From JAGLTN01 sp035403325 (GTDB taxonomy: Bacteria; Planctomycetota; Phycisphaerae; Sedimentisphaerales; Anaerobacaceae): a stretch of 38,691 nucleotides of DNA. Below the pieces are notes generated by a model. It did not search any database, had not been told where the DNA came from, and saw only the letters and a list, made by a program, of their open reading frames with translations. Below, piece after piece: positions 16,585-25,339 of this stretch. Position 1 is the first letter of the stretch; every line of letters begins with the position of its first letter. The translations under genes and the position numbers were made by a program. Location of the stretch: positions 1 through 38,691 of the forward strand of contig CAZBKA010000007.1 in the NCBI GenBank assembly GCA_964492365.1, given 5' to 3'.

Positions 16585-18888
16585 ATGATAAACTTGAATG
16601 GTAACTGGAAACTTTACTGGCGGCGACAAAAGCAATATTGCGAACCTAAGATAGCGAATCTTGAGCAGATGGATTGTGTAGATGCTGTTGTGCCTGGTAA
16701 TGTTGAGCTTGATCTGGAGCGGGCAGGTGTTTTGCCGGAGATATTCTCTTGTGAAAATGTTTATGAGGTTCGGGAATGTGAATTTAATGAATGGTGGTAT
16801 AAGCGGTCTTTCAAGGCAGATGAGGGACTTGTTGAAACAGGGGCGGAGCTTGTTTTTGGCGGGCTGGATTGTATTGCAGATGTTTGGGTTAATAGCGGGT
16901 TTGTAGGTTCGGCTGAGAATATGTTTATTGAACATCGTTTTGATGTGAGTGCCTTTCTAAGAGCTGGTGACAACGAGATTGTTGTGCATATTAAGAGTGC
17001 GGTTCTTGAAGCGAGGAAATATCAGCATAGTGTCTGCGAGAATGCTCAGCCTGTGAATTTTGACAGTTTGCGGATTCGTAAAGCGGCTCATTGTTATGGG
17101 TGGGATATTATGCCGAGGATAGTTTCTGCGGGTATCTGGCGAGATGTTAGTATTGAGGCTAAAAAGAAAGAGAAGTTTACTGATGTTTATTATGTCACCT
17201 TTGAGTTGGCGGAAAAGGCTGCTAAGGTTTGGGTGAAATGGCAGTTTGTTACTGATAAATATGAGCTGGATGATTATCAGATTAAAATAACAGGGCGTTG
17301 CGGGCAGAGCAGGTTTGAGAAAACAGTAAATGCGTATCATACTTACGGCAGGGTGGAGATCGATGTTGCTGAGCCTAAGTTGTGGTGGCCCAAGGGGTAT
17401 GGAAAAGCGAATCTTTATGATGTTTCTGCAGAGCTTATTTATAAGGGCGATGTTGTTGACAGGCGGGTAGAGAAAATCGGTATTCGCCAGATAAAGCTCG
17501 ATTATACAGAGATTAATACGAAAGAGCATCCAGGGCGGTTTGTGTTTGTTTGTAATGGCGAGAGGATATTTGCCAAGGGCAGCAATCATGTGCCTTTAGA
17601 CGCTTTTCACAGCAGGGATAAGAGTCGGCTTAGAAAAGCGATGGATATGTATGTCGATCTGGGGTGTAATATGGTTCGATGCTGGGGCGGGAACGTTTAC
17701 GAAGATCATGAGTTTTTTGATCTTTGCGATAAGAACGGAATTATGGTCTGGCAGGATTTCGGATTTGGATGTGGGTATTATCCACAGGATGATGATTTTC
17801 AGGATATCGTAGCTGATGAGGCGAAACAGGTGATACGGAAGCTGCGTAACCATCCGAGTATTGCTATCTGGGCTGGTGACAATGAGGGGGATGTTTTCTG
17901 TATGGACCTTTATGGCGGGATCGATCCTGGTAAAAATCGTTTGACGAGAGAGACATTACCAGCAATGGTAAATCAGCATGATCCTTACAGACAATTTTTG
18001 CCGAGCAGCCCTTATTGCGGTGATGCGGTTGTTAAGGCAGGTGATTCTTTTCTTGGGCCTGAACAGCATCTCTGGGGGCCTAGGGGGTATTATAAAGCGA
18101 AATTTTATTCGGAGAATAATGCGTGTTTTGTTAGTGAGATAGGATATCACGGCTGTCCCAACAAGAGTTCGATACAGAAATTTATTGATGCTGATAAGCT
18201 TTGGCCCATGCATAATAGTCAATGGCATTGTCATGCGTCGAACCCTCATCCTACAGATGATCTATATAAATTCAGGATTAAACTGATGGCCAGTCAGGTG
18301 AAACATCTTTTTGGTGAGGTGCCGGTGAACCTGAATGACTTTATTCTTGCAAGCCAGGTGACACAAGCAGAGGCGAAGAAATATTTTATTGAAATATTCC
18401 GCAGCCAAAAGTGGGATAAGAGCGGGATACTGTGGTGGAACCTTGTTGATGGTTGGCCCCAGTTCAGCGATGCGGTTGTTGATTATTACTATGGGAAGAA
18501 GCTGGCATATCATTATATTAAACGCATGCAGGAGGATGTTTGTGTTATGATAGCTGAGGCTAATGCGGGCAAATGCAATGTTGTTGTTGCGAATGACAGT
18601 TTGAAAATGGCCAAGGGGACATTTAAGGTTAGTGATGCTGATAGCGGTAAGGTTGTTTGCGAGGGTGATTTTGTTGTCGGGGCAAATGCTAATATTACGG
18701 CTTTGAGTTTTGAAGTTGCTGCTGATAAGCAGGCGATGCTGCTGATAGAGTATAGCGTTGGTAAGAATAAATTTTCGAATCACTATATGTTCGGCAAAGC
18801 TCCATTTAAGCTTAGTAAGTATAAAAAATGGCTCAGGCAAATATGTGATTTGTCCGGCAAGATCGATTTTAGTGAAATAGGCAAATGA
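16585..18888 (+). CDS. GH2 beta-mannosidase-like glycoside hydrolase (intracellular)
   Basis: This 767-residue GH2-family enzyme has the layout sugar-binding domain (about 1-180, LNGNWKLYW...VPGNVELDL), immunoglobulin-like domain (about 185-300, ending WWPKGYG), TIM barrel (about 300-640) and C-terminal beta domains. The acid/base is E434 (AGDNEGD) and the nucleophile E518 (SEIGYHG). NHVPLDAF, MVRCWGGNVYED and VWQDFGFGCGYYP match beta-mannosidases rather than beta-galactosidases. There is no signal peptide, so it likely hydrolyses manno-oligosaccharides in the cytoplasm after uptake. It is divergent from psd and convergent with the MEMO1-family gene, with only 4 bp between stop codons. A GAGG precedes the ATG. 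It is clearly different from the second GH2 enzyme (22708-25230), so the two may divide substrates. Confidence 0.85.
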   Translation: MINLNGNWKLYWRRQKQYCEPKIANLEQMDCVDAVVPGNVELDLERAGVLPEIFSCENVYEVRECEFNEWWYKRSFKADEGLVETGAELVFGGLDCIADVWVNSGFVGSAENMFIEHRFDVSAFLRAGDNEIVVHIKSAVLEARKYQHSVCENAQPVNFDSLRIRKAAHCYGWDIMPRIVSAGIWRDVSIEAKKKEKFTDVYYVTFELAEKAAKVWVKWQFVTDKYELDDYQIKITGRCGQSRFEKTVNAYHTYGRVEIDVAEPKLWWPKGYGKANLYDVSAELIYKGDVVDRRVEKIGIRQIKLDYTEINTKEHPGRFVFVCNGERIFAKGSNHVPLDAFHSRDKSRLRKAMDMYVDLGCNMVRCWGGNVYEDHEFFDLCDKNGIMVWQDFGFGCGYYPQDDDFQDIVADEAKQVIRKLRNHPSIAIWAGDNEGDVFCMDLYGGIDPGKNRLTRETLPAMVNQHDPYRQFLPSSPYCGDAVVKAGDSFLGPEQHLWGPRGYYKAKFYSENNACFVSEIGYHGCPNKSSIQKFIDADKLWPMHNSQWHCHASNPHPTDDLYKFRIKLMASQVKHLFGEVPVNLNDFILASQVTQAEAKKYFIEIFRSQKWDKSGILWWNLVDGWPQFSDAVVDYYYGKKLAYHYIKRMQEDVCVMIAEANAGKCNVVVANDSLKMAKGTFKVSDADSGKVVCEGDFVVGANANITALSFEVAADKQAMLLIEYSVGKNKFSNHYMFGKAPFKLSKYKKWLRQICDLSGKIDFSEIGK

Positions 18889-18892
18889 ACGG

Positions 18893-19765
18893 TTAAAAGA
18901 CTATAGCGGCATAGCCGACGGAGTCTTCGCTGTTTTCATTCATTTTTTTCTTCATTACTTCACTGCTTGTTGTTTGAGCAAGCAATAGGCCTTGAGTTCG
19001 GTGCTGTTTTTTTGCAGCTTCGACGGTTGCAGCGGCAGCGCCGGCCCCACAGGCGTTGAAATTTTTCTCAGCGGTATCGAGCATTGCTTTTCCATCGAGC
19101 CTTAAAGCGCAATCAATGAATTCTTTATCGTTGATCTGCGAGCTCCATCTGAGAGCTTCTGTTCCCTCGCCTATTGGTTCGAAGCCATATCTTGGCCCGT
19201 AGTGAGTCAAATCCGTTGAGCCTATGCAGACAACTTTTTTATCTGACATGGCGATTATGTTGCCTATGTGTTTTCCCAGTTCGATAGCTGACGCTTCTGG
19301 TGGTGTTAAAATGGGTACTATTTTAGCGAACGGGAAGAGGTGTTGTATGAAAGGTATCTGCACTTCTATGCTGTGCTCGTATTTGTGTGCGTTGGAATCT
19401 CCGACAGCATTTTGGTTTTTTAATACTTCCTTAGCGAGTTCTTCATCTATTTCAATCTGACCAATGGGGCTGTTCCATATACCTTCGTCGCAAACTGCGG
19501 ATATATCTTTGTAATAGCTGTGAGCAGCTCCGAAAATGATAAAAGAATCAACTTTTTCATTTTGTTTTTTAATCGCAGAAAACACCATGGCGGCTAATGA
19601 ACCGCTAAAAATCCATCCTGCGTGGGGAACAATTCCTGCAACAATCGGTGTTGGCAGTTCAGCGGGTAAGGTTTTTTCCTGTATGCAATCTTCAATTTCA
19701 CCGATGCAGACGTTATATTTTTGCGGATAAAACTGACCAGCCACTATTGGGTTTCTTACTTGCAT
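18893..19765 (-). CDS. amrB: AmmeMemoRadiSam system protein B (MEMO1 family)
   Basis: This 290-residue MEMO1/PF01875-type protein is related to extradiol dioxygenase folds. Recognisable features are the N-terminal RNPIVAGQFYP, GIVPHAGWIFSG with a candidate metal-ligand histidine, FIIFGAAHSYY, HSIEVQIPFIQ, GSTDLTHYGPRYGF and the C-terminal GYAAIVF. In many prokaryotes this gene accompanies an AMMECR1-domain gene and a radical-SAM gene; neither partner is in this window. The biochemical role is unsettled, so only the family is certain. AAGAAGG upstream supports the start. It converges with the GH2 gene and is divergent from purE. Confidence 0.85.
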   Translation of the reverse strand: MQVRNPIVAGQFYPQKYNVCIGEIEDCIQEKTLPAELPTPIVAGIVPHAGWIFSGSLAAMVFSAIKKQNEKVDSFIIFGAAHSYYKDISAVCDEGIWNSPIGQIEIDEELAKEVLKNQNAVGDSNAHKYEHSIEVQIPFIQHLFPFAKIVPILTPPEASAIELGKHIGNIIAMSDKKVVCIGSTDLTHYGPRYGFEPIGEGTEALRWSSQINDKEFIDCALRLDGKAMLDTAEKNFNACGAGAAAATVEAAKKQHRTQGLLLAQTTSSEVMKKKMNENSEDSVGYAAIVF

Positions 19766-19800
19766 AATACAACCTTCTTACAAAATAATCCTGTCTATAA

Positions 19801-19829
19801 TTGCTTGCCTAGCGTTACCAGCATATGTT
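19801..19829 (+). promoter_or_regulatory. Possible sigma70 promoter of purE
   Basis: TTGCTT (19801-19806) and TATGTT (19824-19829) are 17 bases apart and about 47 bases before the purE start. The match to consensus is modest, so this is tentative. Confidence 0.3.
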
Positions 19830-19875
19830 AAACTACCACTAAACGTTATTTTAATCTTTTAGGAAAAAAATACAA

Positions 19876-20382
19876 ATGATATCTGACAGAATAACGCCGG
19901 TGGCTGTAGTAATGGGCAGCGATAGTGATATGGCTGTGATGCAGGGTTGTATTGATACGCTTAAGGATTTTGGGATTAATCCTGTGATTCGGATAATTTC
20001 AGCACATCGAACCCCTCAGATCGCAGCTGATTTTGCTGATAAGGCTCTGGAAAACGGGATCAAAGTTATTATTGCTGCTGCTGGGATGGCGGCTCATTTG
20101 GCAGGGGCTCTGGCGGGTCGTACGAGATGTCCGATCATAGGGGTGCCGATAGCTTCAGATGGGGGCGTTGGCGGGTTAGATGCACTTTTAAGTACAGTTC
20201 AGATGCCTCCTGGAGTGCCTGTTGCGACGGTAGCGATTGGTAAAGCTGGGGCTAAAAACGCTGCGATACTTGCGGTACAGATGCTTGCGATTGCGGATAT
20301 AGAGCTGGCGGGTAAGCTAGATGCTTTTAGAGCAGCCCAACAGCAGAAAGTTATCGATAAGGATTCGTCTTTGCAGGGATAG
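19876..20382 (+). CDS. purE: N5-carboxyaminoimidazole ribonucleotide mutase
   Basis: This 168-residue class I PurE interconverts N5-CAIR and CAIR in de novo purine synthesis. The conserved VMGSDSDMAVM nucleotide-binding loop, ISAHRTP motif with the catalytic histidine, and IIAAAGMAAHLAGALAGRT block are all present. The length is normal. AGGAAA precedes the ATG. purK, the usual partner, is not adjacent; the neighbours are a MEMO1-family gene (divergent) and a phosphoesterase (convergent). Confidence 0.95.
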   Translation: MISDRITPVAVVMGSDSDMAVMQGCIDTLKDFGINPVIRIISAHRTPQIAADFADKALENGIKVIIAAAGMAAHLAGALAGRTRCPIIGVPIASDGGVGGLDALLSTVQMPPGVPVATVAIGKAGAKNAAILAVQMLAIADIELAGKLDAFRAAQQQKVIDKDSSLQG

Positions 20383-20574
20383 TTAAGAAGACGTTTTGGA
20401 GTTCTATATTTGCAGGCTAGAAAACAAATGTTTGCTACAACTTGTGGTGTTATAAATACTTACTGTTTTGGTTATATGCATTGCAAATGATGTTTCTGGC
20501 GTGACAGTGACGTTTTAATACTGAAATTTTTTTAAAAAAACATTGCAATCAGTTTTCAAATTTTATCCTGTAGT

Positions 20575-21069
20575 TTACTTGATTTTAACGACTTTGTAGT
20601 CCATATCCTTAAGGTCGAGAATTACTACGGAGCTTTTGCCGGTTATCCAGTCGGTTGATTCGCCTGGATTAATTACCAGTGTGTTGCCAACTTTTCTGAT
20701 ATCCTGACAGTGGGTGTGGCCATAGATAACAAGGTCGTAGTGGCCGGTCTCGATTACTTCTTCAATTGTCGAAGGGATGTGTGTCATGAATATTTTTTTG
20801 CCTTCAATTTCGATATTTGCAACATTTTCATAAATTTGCCCGCCGAAGGCCTTTATTGTTGAGGTCAAACATAGCTTTTCCCCGTCATTATTTCCGAAAA
20901 CAGCGATAAAAGTTGCATTTTGTACATCCGCAAATGCCCTGGCTGTGAAAGGCGAAACAATATCACCGGCGTGCAGAATATAATCGACTTTTTCCTTGTT
21001 GAATACGTCAATAGCCTTTAATACCCCGCTATGGCTATCATGGCTGTCACTTATTATGCCTATTTTCAT
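20575..21069 (-). CDS. YfcE/MJ0936-like metallophosphoesterase
   Basis: This 164-residue calcineurin-fold phosphodiesterase has the compact layout of the YfcE/MJ0936 family. Metal-binding blocks are visible in order: GIISDSHDSHSG (D8, H10), LHAGDI (D36), FGNND, a histidine in FMTHIPS, and YGHTHCQD. Family members hydrolyse phosphodiester model substrates in vitro; the physiological substrate is not known. The ATG follows closely on a 177-bp gap after the HAF-repeat gene on the same strand. The family call is firm and the function general. Confidence 0.88.
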   Translation of the reverse strand: MKIGIISDSHDSHSGVLKAIDVFNKEKVDYILHAGDIVSPFTARAFADVQNATFIAVFGNNDGEKLCLTSTIKAFGGQIYENVANIEIEGKKIFMTHIPSTIEEVIETGHYDLVIYGHTHCQDIRKVGNTLVINPGESTDWITGKSSVVILDLKDMDYKVVKIK

Positions 21070-21246
21070 TTTGCGGCTGTCCCCGTGTTATTTTAATTCA
21101 ATTACGCTTCCTGGATAATATCAGTTAATCGCAGGAAAGGCAAATATTTCAGCTGGTTTTGTATTGTGCAATGACTTCGCCGGATTATCAGGCCCGCGCC
21201 AAATCTGTAACTGAACCGAAGAAACTTTATATCGGCAGCAAAGCTG

Positions 21247-22473
21247 TCAGTTACAATAATTTGGATCAGCGAAATTGCATTCGAGCCAATTTGAGGTCAT
21301 TAGTGCAAAATCAGTGAAATCGACTCGGCAATCTTTATTGGCATCGCCTTGGAGTTCGCCTTTACAAATGACTGGTTTTAAAAGAACCGAATCTCCATGT
21401 ATAGTCTTATGTTCTGCTCTTGCAAGTATCCATCCATCTTCATTAATATCAACTAATTCTCTAACGGTCCAACCATCTCCATTTATTAATATGTCATTGA
21501 TGTTTATATTGTTACCATTGCCGGTTGTGTCGAATATTGTCCCTATATATTCCGAAGGATCTCCATAGCCCATCCAGCTATTATATGAATAACCAACAAC
21601 CTGTCCTTTATTATTAATTCCGATAGCACAGGATGAGTCAAAACCTTCTAACGTGCCAATGTCTATAATTTTCTGATTATCATTGCAATCATAGCAATAA
21701 TTGATGTTGTTTGTATTATATAAGACAGCGTGTATTTTTTTGTTTTCAGTACAAGAATAACCAATGATCTGGTTGTTATCATTTATTCTGACAGCACCGC
21801 TTTCGCCTCCGCCCAGATCATACAATTTTATTATTTCAAAGTCGTATGGTCGTATTATAACGGCTTGAGATGTATAATTAGAATCATAGTAATTAGCAAC
21901 AATAATATTTTGTTCATTAATTGACTGGCCTTTACCCTCTATATAGCCTGGTAAGCTTCCCAGCAGTATTGCATCGAATCCTGTTTCAGGGCCATAAAAA
22001 ACGGGTTCATTTTTACCTGTGCTGGCATTTTTCATAAAACCAGTTATATTGCCAGAATTATTAATAGCAAATGCGACACCATTATCCCATAATGGAATAT
22101 ATCCATTTGCATCATTATAAAAAATACAAGCTATAAGATTTGCATCCGGATGGTTGCAAAGTAATGAATCAGAAACATAACCGACAGCTTGATTATAGTC
22201 ATTGATGCCCCATGCCATACCACCATTCTCGTCATCAATATCAATAATATTATAGCCATCCAGATCATATAAAGCAGGAAATCTTCCATTCTCACAATGA
22301 GTCGCATTTGCCCATCCAGCAACTAAGCCATTATTATTCAGGTCATAGCCGTAATTGCCCGGATAATCTTGGGAATATTCCAGCGGAATAAGTTCATAGA
22401 CAACATATTCTTTTGCTAAGCAGTATGTCTGCATTGTTAATATGAGCACGAGCAGGGACAGTTTTTTAGACAT
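21247..22473 (-). CDS. Secreted HAF-repeat protein with C-terminal dockerin-like segment
   Basis: This protein of about 408 residues has a signal peptide (LSLLVLILTMQTYCLA). It contains at least six HAF-type repeats built around the pattern INxxGxxxGY (GINDYNQAVGYVS, AINNSGNITGFM, RINDNNQIIGYS, GINNKGQVVGYSY and others), which suggests a beta-propeller. The last ~35 residues are a dockerin/EF-hand-like calcium loop (GDANKDCRVDFTDFALM) followed by SNWLEC, a C-terminal tag common in Phycisphaerae secreted proteins. No catalytic motif is seen. I prefer the ATG at 22473 (GGAG 6 bases upstream); the ATG at 22485 with GGAGG 10 bases upstream is an alternative. It is divergent from the second GH2 gene. 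A role in surface attachment is possible but not shown. Confidence 0.75.
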   Translation of the reverse strand: MSKKLSLLVLILTMQTYCLAKEYVVYELIPLEYSQDYPGNYGYDLNNNGLVAGWANATHCENGRFPALYDLDGYNIIDIDDENGGMAWGINDYNQAVGYVSDSLLCNHPDANLIACIFYNDANGYIPLWDNGVAFAINNSGNITGFMKNASTGKNEPVFYGPETGFDAILLGSLPGYIEGKGQSINEQNIIVANYYDSNYTSQAVIIRPYDFEIIKLYDLGGGESGAVRINDNNQIIGYSCTENKKIHAVLYNTNNINYCYDCNDNQKIIDIGTLEGFDSSCAIGINNKGQVVGYSYNSWMGYGDPSEYIGTIFDTTGNGNNININDILINGDGWTVRELVDINEDGWILARAEHKTIHGDSVLLKPVICKGELQGDANKDCRVDFTDFALMTSNWLECNFADPNYCN

Positions 22474-22604
22474 TTTTATCTCCATTTCCAAGCTACCTCC
22501 AGGTTAATAATTTGCTTATGCTTTCCGGATGGTAGTATTTCAGAGCTACAAAGTCAAATGTTTCGACAAAATTTTTCTGGTAATCAATATGTGCAAAGTT
22601 TGTA

Positions 22605-22636
22605 AAATTTGTTAGAATCAGATTTTGGTTTAAAAC
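22605..22636 (+). promoter_or_regulatory. 32-bp upstream element, copy 1 (before GH2 gene)
   Basis: AAATTTGTTAGAATC, nine variable bases, then TTTAAAAC. The same arrangement with 28 of 32 bases identical occurs at 25285-25316 before the aldo/keto reductase gene. The internal TAGAAT (22613-22618) resembles a -10 box, so the element may combine promoter and operator. It ends 71 bases before the GH2 start. Confidence 0.5.
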
Positions 22637-22707
22637 AGCAAAGAAAACGAATTGATGATATATAATAATTATGGGCAGACGATAAAATTACTCAGGAGTT
22701 ATTGAAG

Positions 22708-25230
22708 GTGGCAGCTAAGACTAAATTGCAGGCGGTAGAGATTAAAGCCTTGAATGGAAAATGGGATTTAAGGCAGGAAGATATTAACGTTTCACGTGAA
22801 GATATCCAAAAGGTGCTTTTACAGAAAAAAGGCTGGATGCCAACGCCTGTGCCTGGAGATATTCATCAGGGACTTATTGCTGCAAAGATAATTGAAGAGC
22901 CTTCTATTGGGCTGAATGCTCCAAAGGCCATTTGGACGCGGGAAAAAAGCTGGTGGCTTAAAAAAACATTCCAATTATCTGCAAGCGAGGTCAAATTATC
23001 GAAGCATATCGAACTTTGTCTTGATGGTCTTGATTACAGTGCCTGGATTTTTATCAATGGTGAACTGGTCGGCGAGCATAATTCGGCTTTTTATCCATTT
23101 GAAAGAGACATTCGCGAATACATTAAACCAGGTGCTAACAACATTGTGGTACGACTTACCGATGGTCTGGATCAGGTTAGTGATGATGATCTTAAAAAAC
23201 TTGGAGGTTTTTTTGGGTTCGACTCCGTCAGGCCGCAACGAACCCAACCCAAGCGGGTTTTTCTGAGAAAGGCACAGTATGCGTGGGGATGGGACTGGTC
23301 GCCGGAATCATCAACCACGGGGATCACAGGCGGTGCATTTATCAGAATAGTTTATTCTGACTATATTAAAGATGTGGCTGTGAGAATTGAAGGTTCAGTT
23401 GAACTGCCAGTTGCAAATGTAATGGTAAGAACACAAAGGGCGGATTCATTCACAGCATCAATGGTGAAGATGAGTGTTAAAATTATGGATCCGCAGGGCA
23501 AATTAGTGGCCCATGTCAGCAAAAAACAGATTTTACAAAGCGGCAATTCATTTTCATATTTTAATATACCCATCAGTAACCCGCAGTTGTGGTGGCCCAA
23601 TGGAACTGGCGAGCAGCCGCTTTATATTGCCAAAGTTGAAATCACTGACAAAGGCATCACGTCCTGCGGCTGTCAACGTTGTTTCGGCGTAAGATTTGTC
23701 GAGATCGCTACTGACGATAAAATGTCTTTTGTTATCAACGGGAAAAATATATTCTGCAAGGGAGCCAATTTTGTCCCGCCGGATATGTTCTATGCCCGAG
23801 CTGACGGCAGTCGCTATCGCAAGCTGGTATCTGAGGCTAAAGATGCTAATTTCAGTATGCTCAGAATCTGGGGCGGAGGCCTTTATTTGCCGGATGAATT
23901 TTATGATGCCTGCGACGAATATGGTATTATGATCTGGCACGATTTTATGTTTGCCTGTGCACCTTATCCTGATTATCTGGATTCTTTCAAAGAGGAGGTT
24001 CGCCGGGAGGTTGAATATCAGCTAACCAGGCTGCGTAACCATCCGAGTATAGTTTTATGGTGCGGCAGCAATGAAAATATCTGGGCCAGGTCAGAAAGCA
24101 AGAATAAGGAGTATGGCTCCATTATTGCCGGCACTATCCTGCCGGAGGCTGTGAGCCTTTATTGTCCTGAAATTCCCTACTTCTACAATTCTCCTTATGG
24201 CAATGCCAATAATTATATTCATGTATCCAATGAGGGTTCAGGTGACTGCCATTGCTGGGATGACACGATGATGTCACCTGATATGAACAGGCGAGTAGAT
24301 TTGAAGAACTACGATAAAATTAATGCAAAATTTATCTCCGAGTATGGCTTTCCGGGCACATGCGGGAAAAAAACTACGGTTGAGTATCTGGGCAAAAATC
24401 ATTCACTCGACAGAAATTCTGATTCCTGGGGGCATCACTATAACACCTTTGCTCAGAAAACAGTCGAGTATGCTATTGCTAAACATTATATTGACCCTGC
24501 AAAGCTTTCGTTTGATGATTTTTTATATTATTCCGGTCTGATGCAAGGGAGGGTTTATGCTTATAGCCTGGAGAGTTTCAGACAGCGGCAGAATTGTTAT
24601 GGCGGATTATTCTGGATGTACAATGATTGCTGGGGTGAAGTTGGCTGGAGTATTATAGATTGTTATCTCAGGCGGAAGATTTCTTACTGGCTTGTTAAGC
24701 GTGCCCTTAGTCCACAAAAGATAGTTATCCGGCGCAGCTCAAAGAATAAATTAAAGGTGACTTTGATAAATGATTCGCTTGAAGCAATATCGGTTCAGGT
24801 GAAGCTGGCTTGGCGAAGTTTTGCTGAGAATAAAGAAAAATATATTATCACAAAGAAGTTGTGTGTCGAATCATCTGGTCGCAATATGTTTGAACACACC
24901 CATCAGCCGGTTGTTGCCGAAGATGGATTTTGGTTTGCTGAAATATGCGGGCCTGATGTGCATATAGAACCAGCATGTTATTTCGATTGTGACTTCATGA
25001 ACCTTACCAGAAAAGTTCCAAAAATAAGTATAAAAAAGACACAAAAGTCGAAAGACCAATGGGAAATTGCTTTAACTTGTGATGAATTTGCCCATGCGGT
25101 TGAGCTTAATCTTCCTGACGGTGCACAGGCTACGGATAATTATTTTGATATATATCCGGGACGAACAAAAAGAGTAATTATCAAAACAAAGAAAAAATTG
25201 CCCGATAGACTGATCGTTAGGTATCTTTAA
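22708..25230 (+). CDS. GH2 beta-mannosidase-like glycoside hydrolase (intracellular)
   Basis: This 840-residue GH2 enzyme has an N-terminal sugar-binding domain (LNGKWDLRQ...VPGDIHQGL), Ig-like domains (ending LWWPNGTGEQPL), a TIM barrel and a C-terminal beta region. The acid/base is E456 (CGSNENIWA) and the nucleophile E545 (SEYGFPGTCG). ANFVPPDMF, MLRIWGGGLYLPDEFYD and IWHDFMFACAPYP are characteristic of beta-mannosidases. No signal peptide is present. The start is either TTG 22702 or GTG 22708. AGGAG at 22694-22698 is only 3 bases from the TTG but 9 from the GTG, so I chose GTG. It probably removes non-reducing beta-mannose from imported oligosaccharides. The upstream region shares a 32-bp element with the following aldo/keto reductase gene. 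Confidence 0.87.
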   Translation: MAAKTKLQAVEIKALNGKWDLRQEDINVSREDIQKVLLQKKGWMPTPVPGDIHQGLIAAKIIEEPSIGLNAPKAIWTREKSWWLKKTFQLSASEVKLSKHIELCLDGLDYSAWIFINGELVGEHNSAFYPFERDIREYIKPGANNIVVRLTDGLDQVSDDDLKKLGGFFGFDSVRPQRTQPKRVFLRKAQYAWGWDWSPESSTTGITGGAFIRIVYSDYIKDVAVRIEGSVELPVANVMVRTQRADSFTASMVKMSVKIMDPQGKLVAHVSKKQILQSGNSFSYFNIPISNPQLWWPNGTGEQPLYIAKVEITDKGITSCGCQRCFGVRFVEIATDDKMSFVINGKNIFCKGANFVPPDMFYARADGSRYRKLVSEAKDANFSMLRIWGGGLYLPDEFYDACDEYGIMIWHDFMFACAPYPDYLDSFKEEVRREVEYQLTRLRNHPSIVLWCGSNENIWARSESKNKEYGSIIAGTILPEAVSLYCPEIPYFYNSPYGNANNYIHVSNEGSGDCHCWDDTMMSPDMNRRVDLKNYDKINAKFISEYGFPGTCGKKTTVEYLGKNHSLDRNSDSWGHHYNTFAQKTVEYAIAKHYIDPAKLSFDDFLYYSGLMQGRVYAYSLESFRQRQNCYGGLFWMYNDCWGEVGWSIIDCYLRRKISYWLVKRALSPQKIVIRRSSKNKLKVTLINDSLEAISVQVKLAWRSFAENKEKYIITKKLCVESSGRNMFEHTHQPVVAEDGFWFAEICGPDVHIEPACYFDCDFMNLTRKVPKISIKKTQKSKDQWEIALTCDEFAHAVELNLPDGAQATDNYFDIYPGRTKRVIIKTKKKLPDRLIVRYL

Positions 25231-25284
25231 TTTAATATTTTTTGTGGAAAAACGGATGGCTGTAAATGCTTTTCAATGTTTTTG

Positions 25285-25316
25285 AAATTTGTTAGAATCT
25301 GCTTTCAGTTTAAAAC
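25285..25316 (+). promoter_or_regulatory. 32-bp upstream element, copy 2 (before aldo/keto reductase gene)
   Basis: This is the second copy of AAATTTGTTAGAATC-N9-TTTAAAAC, 23 bases before the reductase start. TAGAAT (25293-25298) could be a -10 box, with TTTTCA as a weak -35. The two copies suggest co-regulation of the mannosidase and the reductase. Confidence 0.5.
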
Positions 25317-25339
25317 GTTTTTAAAACGGAGATGGCATT

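Noticed and set aside
16957..18840. Antisense ORFs of up to 210 codons across the GH2 gene
   Set aside because: They mirror the codon bias of the real GH2 gene and show no recognisable protein features.
20527..20540. T7A7 palindrome between purE and the phosphoesterase gene
   Set aside because: Simple homopolymer tracts in an AT-rich spacer; no GC stem, so not a convincing terminator. The 192-bp spacer otherwise shows nothing clear.
21070..21246. Spacer before the phosphoesterase gene searched for a remnant gene or terminator
   Set aside because: No ORF or stable hairpin with T-tract is evident.
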